64,000 nucleotides of DNA, from contig JASANC010004703.1 of NCBI GenBank assembly GCA_030248135.1, positions 1 through 64,000 of the forward strand, given 5' to 3'. The notes under the pieces are model-generated. The model was not told the origin of the DNA. It saw nothing but the letters and a program-made list of their open reading frames with translations, and made no database searches. Shown here piece after piece: positions 36,001 through 46,104 of this stretch. How positions within the stretch are numbered: position 1 is the stretch's first letter; the number at the start of each line of letters is the position of its first letter. The position numbers and the translations under genes are program-made. The stretch is from Theristus sp. LFF4_11. Its lineage: Eukaryota > Nematoda > Chromadorea > Monhysterida > Xyalidae.

Positions 36001-36531
36001 AAAAATTGTTGTTTTCCAGTGCAATGAGACCGCTGGCCCTCTCATTGATTCAGTGATGAAACTTGTGGTCGATATGCTTGGCCACTGTTGCGATGTCTGT
36101 GTCCTAATTGTTGTTTTTTGGTATTTCTGGTTTCGCCATCTTTCTTTAAAATTTCAATTTTTACAGCCAATCTGCAAATGGACCAAGAACAGCAACAACG
36201 GCGCAGTACAGGCGCTGTGTGATCTGTTGAATCAGTTGGAAGCAGAATTGGTTGGTTCACTGTTTCAATAAAAGGGATAAAAAACAGTGCTGGAAAAGTC
36301 TGCAGGGGCAACATTGACGACGTGATTGCTTGTTTTCGCTTTACGGTGACCAAAAATCCAAATGTTTTTCAGCCGCAACTTGTGGAAGAAGCATCGCAGG
36401 TGTGCGCTGAAATTCCGGACGCACATTTGGCAGCCAGCTGCAAAGCATTCTTCGACCAGTACGGCGACCAAGCACAGCAAATGATCAAACAAGTGCTGGA
36501 GCAGATTAAAAGTCTGCTTGGGTGCTCGTGA
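33074..36531 (+). CDS. Prosaposin-like precursor with about seven saposin modules
   Basis: Saposins are small, disulfide-locked helical proteins that lift lipids from membranes, mostly in the lysosome, and are cut from a secreted precursor. Fifteen exons join in phase to 647 residues: 33074-33095, 33174-33418, 33447-33521, 33587-33715, 33785-33980, 34094-34143, 34234-34426, 34829-34959, 35036-35237, 35317-35366, 35430-35634, 35751-35878, 36020-36094, 36167-36250 and 36373-36531. The signal peptide is MKLVLIFGLLAFASA. The middle holds four tandem two-exon modules with one pattern: CxxxC, then a phase-0 intron, then vCxxIP...CHK..ETEG..VV...LNKIP...CxxC. Flanking modules of a second type begin ECEACEDAV (at 33230 and 35751). 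The last module ends LLGCS. A MITE lies in the intron after 34426. The exon start at 33587 could instead be 33605. Confidence 0.9.
34468..34680. mobile_element. MITE with ACGTGTCC/TGACGTCA inverted ends, copy 1
   Basis: About 212 bp, matching 39293-39505 at roughly 90% by eye. The left end reads AACGTGTCCCACTGAAATGA followed by CGTCAT. The right end read on the opposite strand is TTCAAACGTGTCCGGACTAA followed by CGTGACGTCAT, so the termini are inverted repeats of about 25-28 bp. It has no coding capacity and lies inside an intron of the prosaposin-like gene. Confidence 0.85.
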
Positions 36532-36848
36532 TCTTGTTTAGCCAAAAGCATTCATTTCCTCGTGAAGGTGCCCAAGAATTATTATTGCAGTTGGACCAAC
36601 TTCAATTTGGCGCTGGTATGTTTTGTTTGCCTAACCGATATACTGTGCAATACTAATACCACAACTTGGCTTCACTATTTTGTTGTCTTATCATTAGTTA
36701 GACATAAAGTTAGAAAACACGGAACATGAAAATTTCGAAACCTGAAACTCACGAACAAACAATGAGAAAATGAATGCCTTATGTCTCAGTGTCCTTCCGC
36801 ATGTCAAATGTGACACTGAACGTTTCAAGACATTGAAACTGAAAAACC
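36532..36848. other. Intergenic spacer before the IR-like gene
   Basis: 317 bp of AT-rich sequence between the saposin stop codon and the IR-like ATG. No further saposin exon and no clear TATA box or repeat was found. Confidence 0.45.
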
Positions 36849-38081
36849 ATGTCAAATGAGAGCAGCGCACTGCGAATTCTGTACCCGACGCAATCCGTGC
36901 CGTGGCGATACGCGTGTGGCTTCGACACCAAGCTTCAGTACGAGCGTGGGCGTTGCGCAAGCCCAGGCATCATCACGGAGTCACTCCATCTGATTCTCAC
37001 GTCAGCCCACCTCTCATACGTGCTACGCCGTGAAAGGGACGCTGATTCGCGGCAAACGTTGATGGGCAGAATTCCGTTTGCGTTCCACCAAATGCAGACG
37101 AACGCGGTTGACACGGTGGCGCTCGGGCTGTCGGCGACGTGCGAGCGTTTGCGCTTGTTCAATGCTTCAATTCCAGTTCCTAGTCTGCGCGAGACCGTCG
37201 CAGCGGTGTCACTGAACGAACCGACGCCAAACTGGTGGCAAATGGCCGCACAACTGTTGGTGTTCGACTGGCATTCGTGGATTCTGGCATTGGCAGTATT
37301 CTCTTCGTATTTGGCGTTCTCGAAAATGCGATGTAGAGCTGGCAGTTGGCTAGACGAGCCAAAGTGCTTGGTAGCCGCGATTGTGTGGTGCCGGTTTGCA
37401 ATCATGCTGCTCAGTGCCGTCTACGAAAACGGACTGCTTGCGAACGAACTCGTCCAAAGACACTCGTAACCGTTTGTGAACACTGACGAATTGTTGCAGG
37501 CGGTGCACGCACGCACCTACGTGCTCATGATGCAGCACGGATATTCGCTGATTGACTTGATCAATGCTGGCCAACCAGTGGACGTGTATGAAATGTTCGC
37601 GGCGGTACTGAGGTCAAATCCACCGGTGTTTCTCCGCAACTTGGACGAAGACAACGAGACCTATGAAGCGCTAAAGAGCGGCCGATTCGTTGTGGTCACC
37701 GACGAAATGACCGCCTATCAAATGGCTGCCAAATTCAGCAACAGTCGCGTCACACCACTGCCAGAGTTGGGCACATTTGAAAACGGCCTGCTTTTCGGCC
37801 AGCACGTTTCGGACACGCTGATCAGTCGACTGAATAAGGCAATTTATGAAAACTTTGAACAATTGCTGCTGATTCGTCAGAAGTACGACGCTAAAGCAAA
37901 GGAGCACTCGTTTCGTAGAGCTGGCAGATTGCGCAATACGTCACCATTCAAACCGTTGCACTTCAAGAATCTGGTGGGTGCATTTGGCGGTGCACTGGTC
38001 GGCTATGCCGTTGCTGTTGCGCTGTTGGCGATCGAGGCTTTGCTCAAAAATGTGTTTGTGATTGAACGATTTCACGTTTAG
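36849..38081 (+). pseudogene. Ionotropic receptor (IR)-like channel, intronless, with one in-frame TAA
   Basis: IRs are divergent ionotropic glutamate receptors, used in arthropods and relatives mostly for chemosensing, without the large amino-terminal domain. The frame 36849-37469 and the frame resuming at 37470 to the stop at 38079-38081 are the same reading frame, parted only by TAA at 37467-37469. Together they cover the family order. There is a ligand-binding S1 start (LRILYPTQSVPWRYACGF), TM1 (WHSWILALAVFSSYLAF, residues 141-157), and a pore/TM3 part ending YENGLLANELVQRHS, which aligns with the SYTANLAAFL region. The S2 half follows (LIDLINAGQPVDVYEMF, GRFVVVTDEMTAYQMA) and then TM4 (LVGAFGGALVGYAVAVALL). 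The stop falls right after TM3. Total about 410 codons, no introns, no other break. Recent nonsense mutation, tolerated readthrough, or a base-call error are all possible. It ends 40 bp from the convergent SLC46-like gene. Confidence 0.7.
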
Positions 38082-38121
38082 CTTTTGTTTAAGACTCTGC
38101 AGATTCATTATTTTGTCGTGT

Positions 38122-41100
38122 TTATTTTGAACGGTTTCTGTAAATGCGGCCTGACGAAACATGAATGAACACAACAATTAAAAGGGTGAGAAATGCGAGC
38201 GCAGCCAGCGTGAGAAACACGAAACCAGGAAACCAAGCGAGCGTTGCCTGGTAGATCGGCTGGAAGACGAGTTGACCCACGAACACTGAGAACAACACCA
38301 TCAACGAGTACAGGGTCATCAGTTTACCAATCTGAGTGGAGGCACGAATTTGTGAAAAACAGTCTCATTTTGGGCATTTTACATTTAGAAGTTTTAAAAA
38401 GCGAACCTCGTGATTTGGTATGAACGTGGCGAGAAACGCCTTGCTACTGGGAATGCCAATTCCCTGGAGCATTGCGAACACAGCGGACGCATAGATGAGC
38501 CAGTCAACCGTTGCAAACGCCAATGGGATGAACGCAACACCAAAGCTGCCCACTGAGATTAGAATCAGCGACGTGTCACGAAGACGCAGCCAGCGTTTCA
38601 GCAGTATGATACCGAACAGCGAGCCGAGCAAACCTGGCAAATCAATGATCACACTGTGTTTGTTTTAAAAAAACAGTTTAAAAACATCAGAAAAAGTGAA
38701 CTTTTCAAACAGAAAAGTAATTCAGCAATTATACTCAGGAAGCCGGAAATCGTCATGAAACGGCCAAATTTCGCAGTGTCCCAGTTGAGTTCAAAGCGTG
38801 TGTAGACACCGGTCAAACCTGCATAAATCTGCAGAGATACGGGGGTACATTTTTGCGAGTGTTTTTAATGGTTCAAAACCAACTGTGTGACTCCGTCATG
38901 CTTTCGGCCATGACGAATTGAACAAAAGCGAGCAGCCAAATGTAGAGCCGTTGCCTGCCGGGTCGGGACTGTGTGAGACTGAGCCATGCATCGCGGAGCA
39001 ACGCCCATACCTCGTTTGCTATGGACTGTGCCGGTCGATCATTGAGCGTTTTGCCTTCGTCTGCAAAGTTTGGCAGCACAGAAGTGAGAGGACTATACTT
39101 ACTTGCGAAATTTGCTTCAGAGGTAGACGCTTTTGGGCAGTTCTGCTGATGAGCCAGGGGACACCGCGGCAGGTGCCCACCCGGCGAAACCGCAAACAGA
39201 GAATTATCATTACTTTCATGCATTACTGAAACATGTAAATTTTTTAAATTTTTAAATGTAATAAATTTTTTATGGTTTGCTGTGATCTACTTTTTCAAAC
39301 GTGTCCCACTGAAATGACGTCATGTGCCGCCAAACATGCGCTTGCCGTTCACAGCAAACCAGACTGTCCGTTTAGCCGATTTCTTCCCGCATACAAATGG
39401 TGAATGTCGAATCAGTCACATCAAACTGACATTTTGGTGCCTGTACTTTGACAAACGGGCGTTTTTAAAGCAAATGACGTCATTTTAGTCCGGACACGTT
39501 TGAATAAATCTACAATACCACTGGTTGTTGTGTAGCTCCTCTCAAGAGTTCACCAATTTCGTGACTATACGTCGGGTGTTCTCAGTGAATGGCTGATTTG
39601 CATCACTTGGTATTGTTTAGTTGAAGCTGCTACAGACGCTAAAAATGTACCGTTTCCGTGTCCGTGTCCGTTTTGTATGAATGTCTAAAATGAGTAACTG
39701 ACCATTTCTAAGAGCACGGGCACACGGACACCAACTCGGACATGGAAACGGAATTTGTTTGGCGTGCAACTGCAACCCAGCCGACCTCACCAGCGGCGCC
39801 GTGTGCACGTGGCGCTTTTGGTGCGTCTGCCTCTGTGCGTCTGTCGGCTGCGATCTCGAGCATTCGTGGCGGAATGTGTGGCAGCCGCAGCCATGCGTAA
39901 ACGAACGCGATGGTGCCAGGCAGCATGCATGTTGCCAACCAGCTCGTTGGCCGCATCACACTGCTGCTCAGTGAACTCAACAGCGATCCTGCGTGTCAAA
40001 TAGTGTCACGTGGTTAAAACGTTAAACTAGAAAACATCTCTTGTTCAGTGAACAAGCTCTTTTCATTACCCAATTTTAGAAATTTAAAAATCGCTTTGGA
40101 TAACACTTCGAAATAGCTCATACGGAGCCCACGAAATTTTTGCAGTGATACTCGGCTAGCCAATGAAAACTGAGCACATTTAGGCGTTTTTATTATTTTC
40201 GCCTCTGTTGGGATTGCAGTGTTCCTGAGGGGGAACGCTGCAGCTGCGCCATGGCGGTGGAAGCCTGCAGTCAACTAGCGACATGTGCGCTACACTGACC
40301 GCAGATACTGAGCAGATTAAAGAGCACTTTGACGACGACCAGTCTGACGGTCAACTGTGGCGGGTTGGATCGTGTGATGTCAGCAATGAACGAGTCCACC
40401 GCTGCGATCACCACAGCGATGGTGCCGAAAGCACCGCTGAGCGCACTCGCCAACAAGCCAACGTAGAGTGGCGCAGCCACGCTGCAGCTGAAACACATCA
40501 GTGCACCTGTGTGTGCGAAATCTGAGCAGTGATCAAATTGATGAACATTGTCAATGAAATCACCTGCACATTGCGAGAAAGCTGTTCACAGTGATCATCA
40601 TTGCAAGTTGCCCGCATAGAATGTTCACTTTGCGCCCATAACGATCACCATACGCGCCTGTACGTAATCATTTAAGCAACTGACCCCAAAGGGTATTGGT
40701 TTTCAGTTTGAAAATGTTGTTTTTCTTACCAAGTATCAATCCGGTGAACATGCTTGGCAGCACCATTGCTACCTGGTTGAACATCATCCACTGGACGACT
40801 TTTGTTTGTATGTAATCGTTGTACCTGACGTGATTTGGCAATACTGTTCAATGATATGTGAAGCCAAACATCAATGCAGCAAAGTTTGCTGCTTGTGGTT
40901 TCGCCGGTTAGACGTATACTGACTACTGACTCGTCAGTGCGGTGGATAGCAGGCAGGACTGCCCAAAAACGTTTTATCTCATGCAGACGTTATAGTCTAG
41001 GCAAAACATCACCGAACCTAGAAAGCAGAATCTCGCAAAATCAACTCCGGGCAATACAGTCACAAGAGACTGAAACAACTCACTGTCGAACAAGCACAAA

Positions 41101-41359
41101 CTATTATCTTCTATCTTGATTCCGGGACTCAATGCGTTTGCACATTTGATACGGTAATACAAACTGCTTACTGTTTCAACGAATATGCATCAGGGACTTC
41201 GAGGACGTAAGTGCGAGTGACCAGGTCAGCGAGAATCATGGGCATCATCGCCTGCAACGCGCCATACATCAGGAACACAAGCAGTGTTGGCTCAACCACA
41301 CATCGGCTGGCCACTGCTCGCATGCACCTTTGTGCCGTCACGAAGCTTGCATTGTTCAT
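38122..41359 (-). CDS. SLC46-like major facilitator transporter
   Basis: SLC46 proteins are proton-coupled transporters of the MFS fold; vertebrate members carry folate or act at lysosomal and endosomal membranes. Nine exons join in phase to 486 residues: 41359-41172, 40824-40730, 40657-40564, 40487-40300, 39988-39791, 39060-38884, 38818-38735, 38633-38407 and 38331-38122. The sequence starts VEPTLLVFLMYGALQAMMPM (TM1), has the MFS loop 2-3 motif GAYGDRYGRKVN, a charged central loop between the two halves (RTEADAPKAPRAHG, then DEGKTLNDRPAQS) and a second half with LTGVYTRFELNWDTAKFG and IGIPSSKAFLATFIPNHE. About 11-12 membrane segments fit the usual 12. Two introns carry a MITE and decayed 226-bp repeat copies. 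The ATG lies 232 bp downstream of the PPT1 stop on the same strand. The substrate cannot be told. Confidence 0.82.
39111..39215 (+). repeat. Decayed copy of the 226-bp repeat
   Basis: It shares GGCAGTTCTGC, GACGAGCCAGGGG-like, CACCGCGG and GGCGAAACCGCAAACAG in the same order as the array at 60016-60794, with many substitutions. It lies just upstream of exon 39060-38884 in an SLC46-like intron. Confidence 0.7.
39293..39505. mobile_element. MITE with ACGTGTCC/TGACGTCA inverted ends, copy 2
   Basis: Second copy of the element at 34468-34680, in the same orientation. The ends are TTCAAACGTGTCCCACTGAA and, on the opposite strand, TTCAAACGTGTCCGGACTAA, each followed by a TGACGTCA-type octamer. It sits in the SLC46-like intron between 39060 and 39791. 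Confidence 0.85.
40890..41090 (-). repeat. Decayed copy of the 226-bp repeat, opposite orientation
   Basis: Reverse-strand match to most of the unit seen at 60016-60794: GAGATTCTGCTTTCTAGGTT, GATGTTTTGCC(t/c)AGACTATAA and GGCAGTCCTGCCTG can be followed in order. It lies in the first intron of the SLC46-like gene. Confidence 0.7.
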
Positions 41360-41591
41360 TGATGATTTGCAATGTTACATTTGAAAACTTTCTGACGAAA
41401 TTTGTAGATGCACAGCATGTTTTCTGGACAGACGATTACATCAAATGTTACCATAAAAACTAATCGTTATCATTGGCCATTTTTCAAACTTGATAAGCGC
41501 AACACGTTGACGAACTATTGATTCAACAAAATTTTGGTTGTTTATTTGATGAAAGACGAGATTCATCTGTACTAGATGGCAATGAACTTTT

Positions 41592-43034
41592 TTAACTTGA
41601 CAGAAACTTTTCAACAATTTCCGTGGCAAATTTCTGATCACTGATCTCCAAATGATCATTGTCAACTTCCAGAAAATGCAATCTTCCACTTTCATCCAAC
41701 TGTTTCAACCCGATACGATCCTAAATGTGTTTTTGGAAAAAATTAACAAGTTTGTGTCAAATGTGTCAAACAACAGCGAACCTGGGTGTAAATCTGGCGT
41801 TCTGTGACGTTTTGTAATTGAACATCTTGTCCCGGTGCGTAGAAGCCAAACCACTGAAGTAGTCGCAGTGCTACATTATTGTACGACAGAGAATTTTAAA
41901 ATACCAATCTGTCCACCTCAGACTCTTTGGGAACAACAATTGTGTCTTGGTTGAATTTCACTAGCAACATGTTTTGCAGGCGTAGCAGGTTGTCTTTGTA
42001 TTGAACGTTCACGGCCTGAAATTCATAAAAAGGTAACAATTTTTGAAAAAAAATTCAAATTAGAAAATAAAAATGTGTGTGTTGCCAAAACTTTTCATTG
42101 TTGATATCGGCCAAGAAGGTGCTGTAATATCGGTACTTCACTTCATTAAGTGGATCGTGCCAAAATTCGGCTTGAACCGAAATTCGTTGAACCCAGCTGA
42201 AAAGTGTCCATAGAACTTGCAAAACCAAAGAATATTCAAATTGTTGCAAAAGTAGACACACCAAAGATAAGCACCATAATTTAGCAGTCTTCTCATCAGT
42301 TCACATTTCCAAGTGGACATCGGGCATTTAGGAACGCCGTTGACGCCTCCAAAGAAAGCAGTCAATGTTCTGTGCCGTTTTGTTCGTTTCCGCAACGTTC
42401 ATATTGCCTCGACCAAGACCAACCTTCTTGTGGACCGCCAATTGACACAAAGTTTTTCATTGGTGGATCAGGGCATCGTTGGGCGAGACCACGCCTGATG
42501 GGAAAAAATCAATTTCTGTCACAGACAAAAACTCACTGAGGAAGACAAAGCAACAGTAACGGACATGAACAAGCCTCCCTGCGAAACGCCCACACCGTGA
42601 TAGCCTTCGTTCAGCTTTGTGTTGTTGCGGATCTGCTGACAGGCCATTTCCATTTGCGTGTTCAAGTCCAAAAAGTAACCGTTGCGTACTTCCTGAACAA
42701 TTTTAATGTCGATCATACCAATTCATAGTTTTTCTACACAGCTCACTCACTTCGTCGTGTGTGTGCCCGATTTTGATTGAATACAAGTAGACCTTGTCAG
42801 AGACGTGCTGATGCACGAGACGTCTGATGCGCTGCATGTACGGGTCATCGCTGCTGCCTCCTGAAGCAAAAAGGTGATCGTGGATTAAAGTGAACAGCTG
42901 AAGACAACGGAAACCAAAAACAAACAAACAACAAAGATACCCATTCCATGCCACATGACAATCGGTGTGTGGCGGTTGGCACAGGCAACCGTCAGGAAAT
43001 GAACCGCAAAAACAAACTGAACCAATTCATCCAT
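41592..43034 (-). CDS. PPT1: Palmitoyl-protein thioesterase 1 (PPT1)
   Basis: PPT1 is the lysosomal alpha/beta-hydrolase that removes thioester-linked fatty acids from cysteines. Nine exons: 43034-42941, 42860-42751, 42692-42565, 42494-42424, 42346-42262, 42196-42092, 42015-41917, 41853-41782 and 41720-41592, about 297 residues (human about 306). Hallmarks are a signal-like start ([20 protein letters not shown]), [11 protein letters not shown], the Ser nucleophile in [36 protein letters not shown], the presumed Asp in [15 protein letters not shown] and the His in DNDHLEI. One flaw: exon 42196-42092 ends in phase 2 at its only GT (GAAAA|GTTTTG), but exon 42015-41917 must start in phase 0, so that junction does not splice in frame. 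A weaker alternative first exon with its own signal peptide starts at 43237. A minus-strand AATAAA lies about 50 bp after the stop. Confidence 0.88.
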
Positions 43035-43394
43035 CGAAACAATAATAGGAACTTAAAATTTTATGCACATGTACAATTTGTGAAGTGCATACTGATGAAA
43101 AATTATTTACACTCTTGATTGAATTAAGATGACAAAAACCGACAGCATTTATGCCAATTCAAACGTGATAAAGTTTATTTACCGAAGAAATAAACACACG
43201 CGAGGAAAAAAATCAAAACTTGCGACCGCAGCAACATGTCGTCAAATGGGGTGAACTTTACGTAAGTTTTGTGCGTGGCGAAAAAGATTACAAAGTGTAT
43301 ATATGACTAGAAATGACAAAACCATTGATTCACAAAACTACTGTTAATAACTGTCTCGTAAAATTTGTTTTTTTTCAACATCTGTTTGAAAATG

Positions 43395-45852
43395 TCAACA
43401 TTTTTGAAGCGATAATGAAATGTCATTCAGTGCGTCGCGGTCATTGAGCTCAAATGCTGCAGCACCAGAAACTTTTCGATTTGGCAGAGCCCAGTCTTGC
43501 ACGTCGGCTGCAGAAAAACGTAAAACATAAAACAACGTAGGTAAAGAGAACAATACAGCTGTCACAAATAAATACTGACCTGAACCGAATAAAGAAAACG
43601 CTAGTCCAGTGAGCACTTGCAGAGCAGCCATCAAGCAAAACACAGCTTGCCATTCAGAAGGATCACCCTGTATCATTCATGTTGTTGCGGTAGTTTTTTT
43701 AGTTACAATGAAACCTTGTTTCAAATACACCAACTGAACGTACTGATTCAACGATCGCGCCCACCAAATACGGTCCCATCAGTGAGCCAACGATTGAAAA
43801 TACACGTGTTATACCGGTGATGGTGCCACTAAACGCTGGGGCCATTGTAACCTGAAACCGAACGGCGATCATACAAGTGTGAATGCTGAACGCAGAGGAA
43901 ATTGAATAAAAAAACTGTATAACAAGACTGGTCATGACGCCCGGGATACACGCGCCAAAACAGCCGTAGGTCAGGCACGTCAGCACAACGACCAACATCG
44001 CGTGCTCACAACGCAGACAGGAGATCGCAACGAGACCAAGTGCACCGCCAAATGCAGCTGAACTATTGAATACGCGAATGTTGACTCTACATGCCAGTAA
44101 TGCAAACAACGCAGCGACTCATTGGCACTCTGTCACTGACCAATCCCATTGAAAGTTCTGCAGATCGCTGTGTGCGAGTAATTGCCGTCCCTTTTCAATC
44201 GATCAGAACTGGTGCTGAACAGCATCTTCGTGAGGAACTGACACACGAACGGAACGCTGCTCAAAAAACCATTCTGAAAAAGGTGAAATTCAATTTTTTA
44301 AGCTAAAATTTTTCAATTCATTTCCGTTCAGTAATTCGTTTCATTGTTGTTGCCATATTTCATTACGATTTTACCGTTTTTATGTCCATCTTCATGGCAG
44401 TTCGATAGTAGGTCGGCAAATAAGAACTGAGGGTGGTCAAGGTGCATGCGAAGCTGAGGTTGCTGAACGTGCACACCCACAGTGGGGCGCTGCTTGCCAC
44501 GCGAAACCATGGGATCGATTTTGAGGCACTCTAAACAAATCGCTCCAAATTTGAAGTTTTCAGGCACAATGATTGCCTTGAAACCAGACCTTTCTAGTCT
44601 CAAAATGATGCTCTTGAATTGAGCATTCCACGAATTCTCGTTCGTGCTGCGAAATGAAGCGACTTTTTCCGGGAGAATTGGACGCAAAGCACACCCAGAG
44701 ACCGGTGACCAAAAATCCAAGGAAACCTGCGAACGTGTGTTGTTGTGTTTTCGTTGGTGATGTGGCAAAAGACAAAAAAACAGGCTAACTGGAAGAATAG
44801 AAAATCAGTGGCCATCCATCAAGCAAGCGTTTCAGACGGCACAAACGTGACGCCATCAAGTTGGCGGACACGCTGGACAACTGATTGCCTGCGGTCCAAA
44901 TGGCAATCACGGTGCTTTTCTCGTTTGCTGGATACCAATGAGAGACCATCGTACCAATCGCTGGCATCGTTACACCCTGACAGCAACCACAAAATATGCA
45001 ATTAAAAAGAGCATACATTTCCGACCAAAATGGCGAACGATAAAAAACAACTGTGATCAATATTTGCGCTCACGGCTCCCAGTCCAATAATCAAACGGGA
45101 CACAAACACCCAAGAGAACGACAGGTGAATCGCAGCCACTGGGATCAACGCACAGCCAAGCACATGACACAGGCTGCCCCAAATAAGCAGGTTTTTCGGT
45201 CCATATCGGTCAGCCAGCCAGCCACCTAAACGGACATCATTTTTTGCGCAAAGCAAACGAACATGGTCACTGGTTGGCCAGCTGACCGCAAGGCGTTGAC
45301 AACAACGATGTCCAGAACACAGCCGCCAACAGCGAGCTTTGTTGTTCAACCGACCACTCCAGTTTGCCCTGAAAATCAAGAAGAAAAAATTGCGACCGAC
45401 GACCTTCCAACCAAAACAGCAGTGCATGATAATTGATCATTCTGTTTTCGAACCTCGCGTGCTGGATCAATTGGCTCTGCGTAAAACTGGTTGAACCAAT
45501 CAGCGAGACCATTTTAAAAATAACCAATCAGCTGATTCGCCTATCGATTTACAGTTCGACTCTGTGTTCCGGGTAAACAGGCGGACTTCGTAATCGAGTC
45601 TGTTGTGTTCATCCAACTGGCACTCGTGCTGGTCAGTTTGATGCAGCTGTTTATGGAGAGCGTCGTGTGCGTCCAGCAATGCTGATTGATTGTATCGATG
45701 CTGATGCTGCAGATCAAGCCAGGTTGCATTCACCATGCACACCACTGCAAACGCCACGTTGCCACGCATCAACCCCTGGCTGGCCACCACCGCACACAGC
45801 AGCAGCGCCACTTTCAAACGCCACGATGCGCACGACCAAAAATCTGCTAAAT
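43395..45852 (-). CDS. SLC17 (sialin/phosphate-type) anion transporter, first exon not found
   Basis: SLC17 proteins carry organic anions such as sialic acid, glutamate or phosphate over lysosomal, vesicular or plasma membranes. Eleven exons join in phase: 45852-45587, 45368-45287, 45225-45074, 44976-44790, 44726-44590, 44530-44375, 44273-44141, 44057-43924, 43851-43744, 43667-43580 and 43507-43395, at least 518 residues. Family marks are TM1 followed by a glycosylated-type loop (VCMVNATWL), LEWSVEQQSSLLAAVFW, the MFS signature GGWLADRYGPKN, GVTMPAIGTMVSHWYP with NEKSTVIAIWTAGNQL, SIPWFRVASSAPLWV, LPTYYRTAMK, NGFLSSVPFV, TMAPAFSGTITGIT, GDPSEWQAVF and a tail ADVQDWA. The loop after TM1 is unusually long and Gln/His-rich. 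The first exon, which must donate one base, was not identified; a hairpin element begins about 50 bp upstream. The stop lies about 360 bp before the PPT1 ATG. Confidence 0.85.
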
Positions 45853-45900
45853 CTGGATGTAACAACGTTGAAAAGAACGCAGCATTCAAGAAAGTCAAAG

Positions 45901-46104
45901 CATTCAACAGAAATAGCTCAACACTTTGTTGAATTACCGTGGTTGCTCAACATACCACTTGAATATTGTTGTCCAAAAGAGACCAGTGGTTTGAGTTGCC
46001 ACTGGTGAATGACTTTTGGACAGCCACTAGCCACAACACCACATGCCGAGGTGCATGTTAACTAGCCAACTAGACTCAACAAAATGTTGATTTTTGTTGA
46101 AATG
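45901..46104. mobile_element. Hairpin-forming TIR element
   Basis: About 204 bp that fold back on themselves. The left end CATTCAACAGAAATAGCTCA resembles the right end on the opposite strand, CATTTCAACAAAAATCAACA. Inside, GTCCAAAAG...CTTTTGGAC and CCAGTGG...CCACTGG form a nested central stem at 45970-46022. No coding capacity. It sits directly upstream of the first recognised SLC17 exon. Confidence 0.6.

Noticed and set aside
37466..37499. Micro-intron that would remove the IR-like TAA (GTAACC...TTGCAG)
   Set aside because: Only 34 nt long, and its removal shifts the frame, while the frames before and after the stop already agree without splicing.
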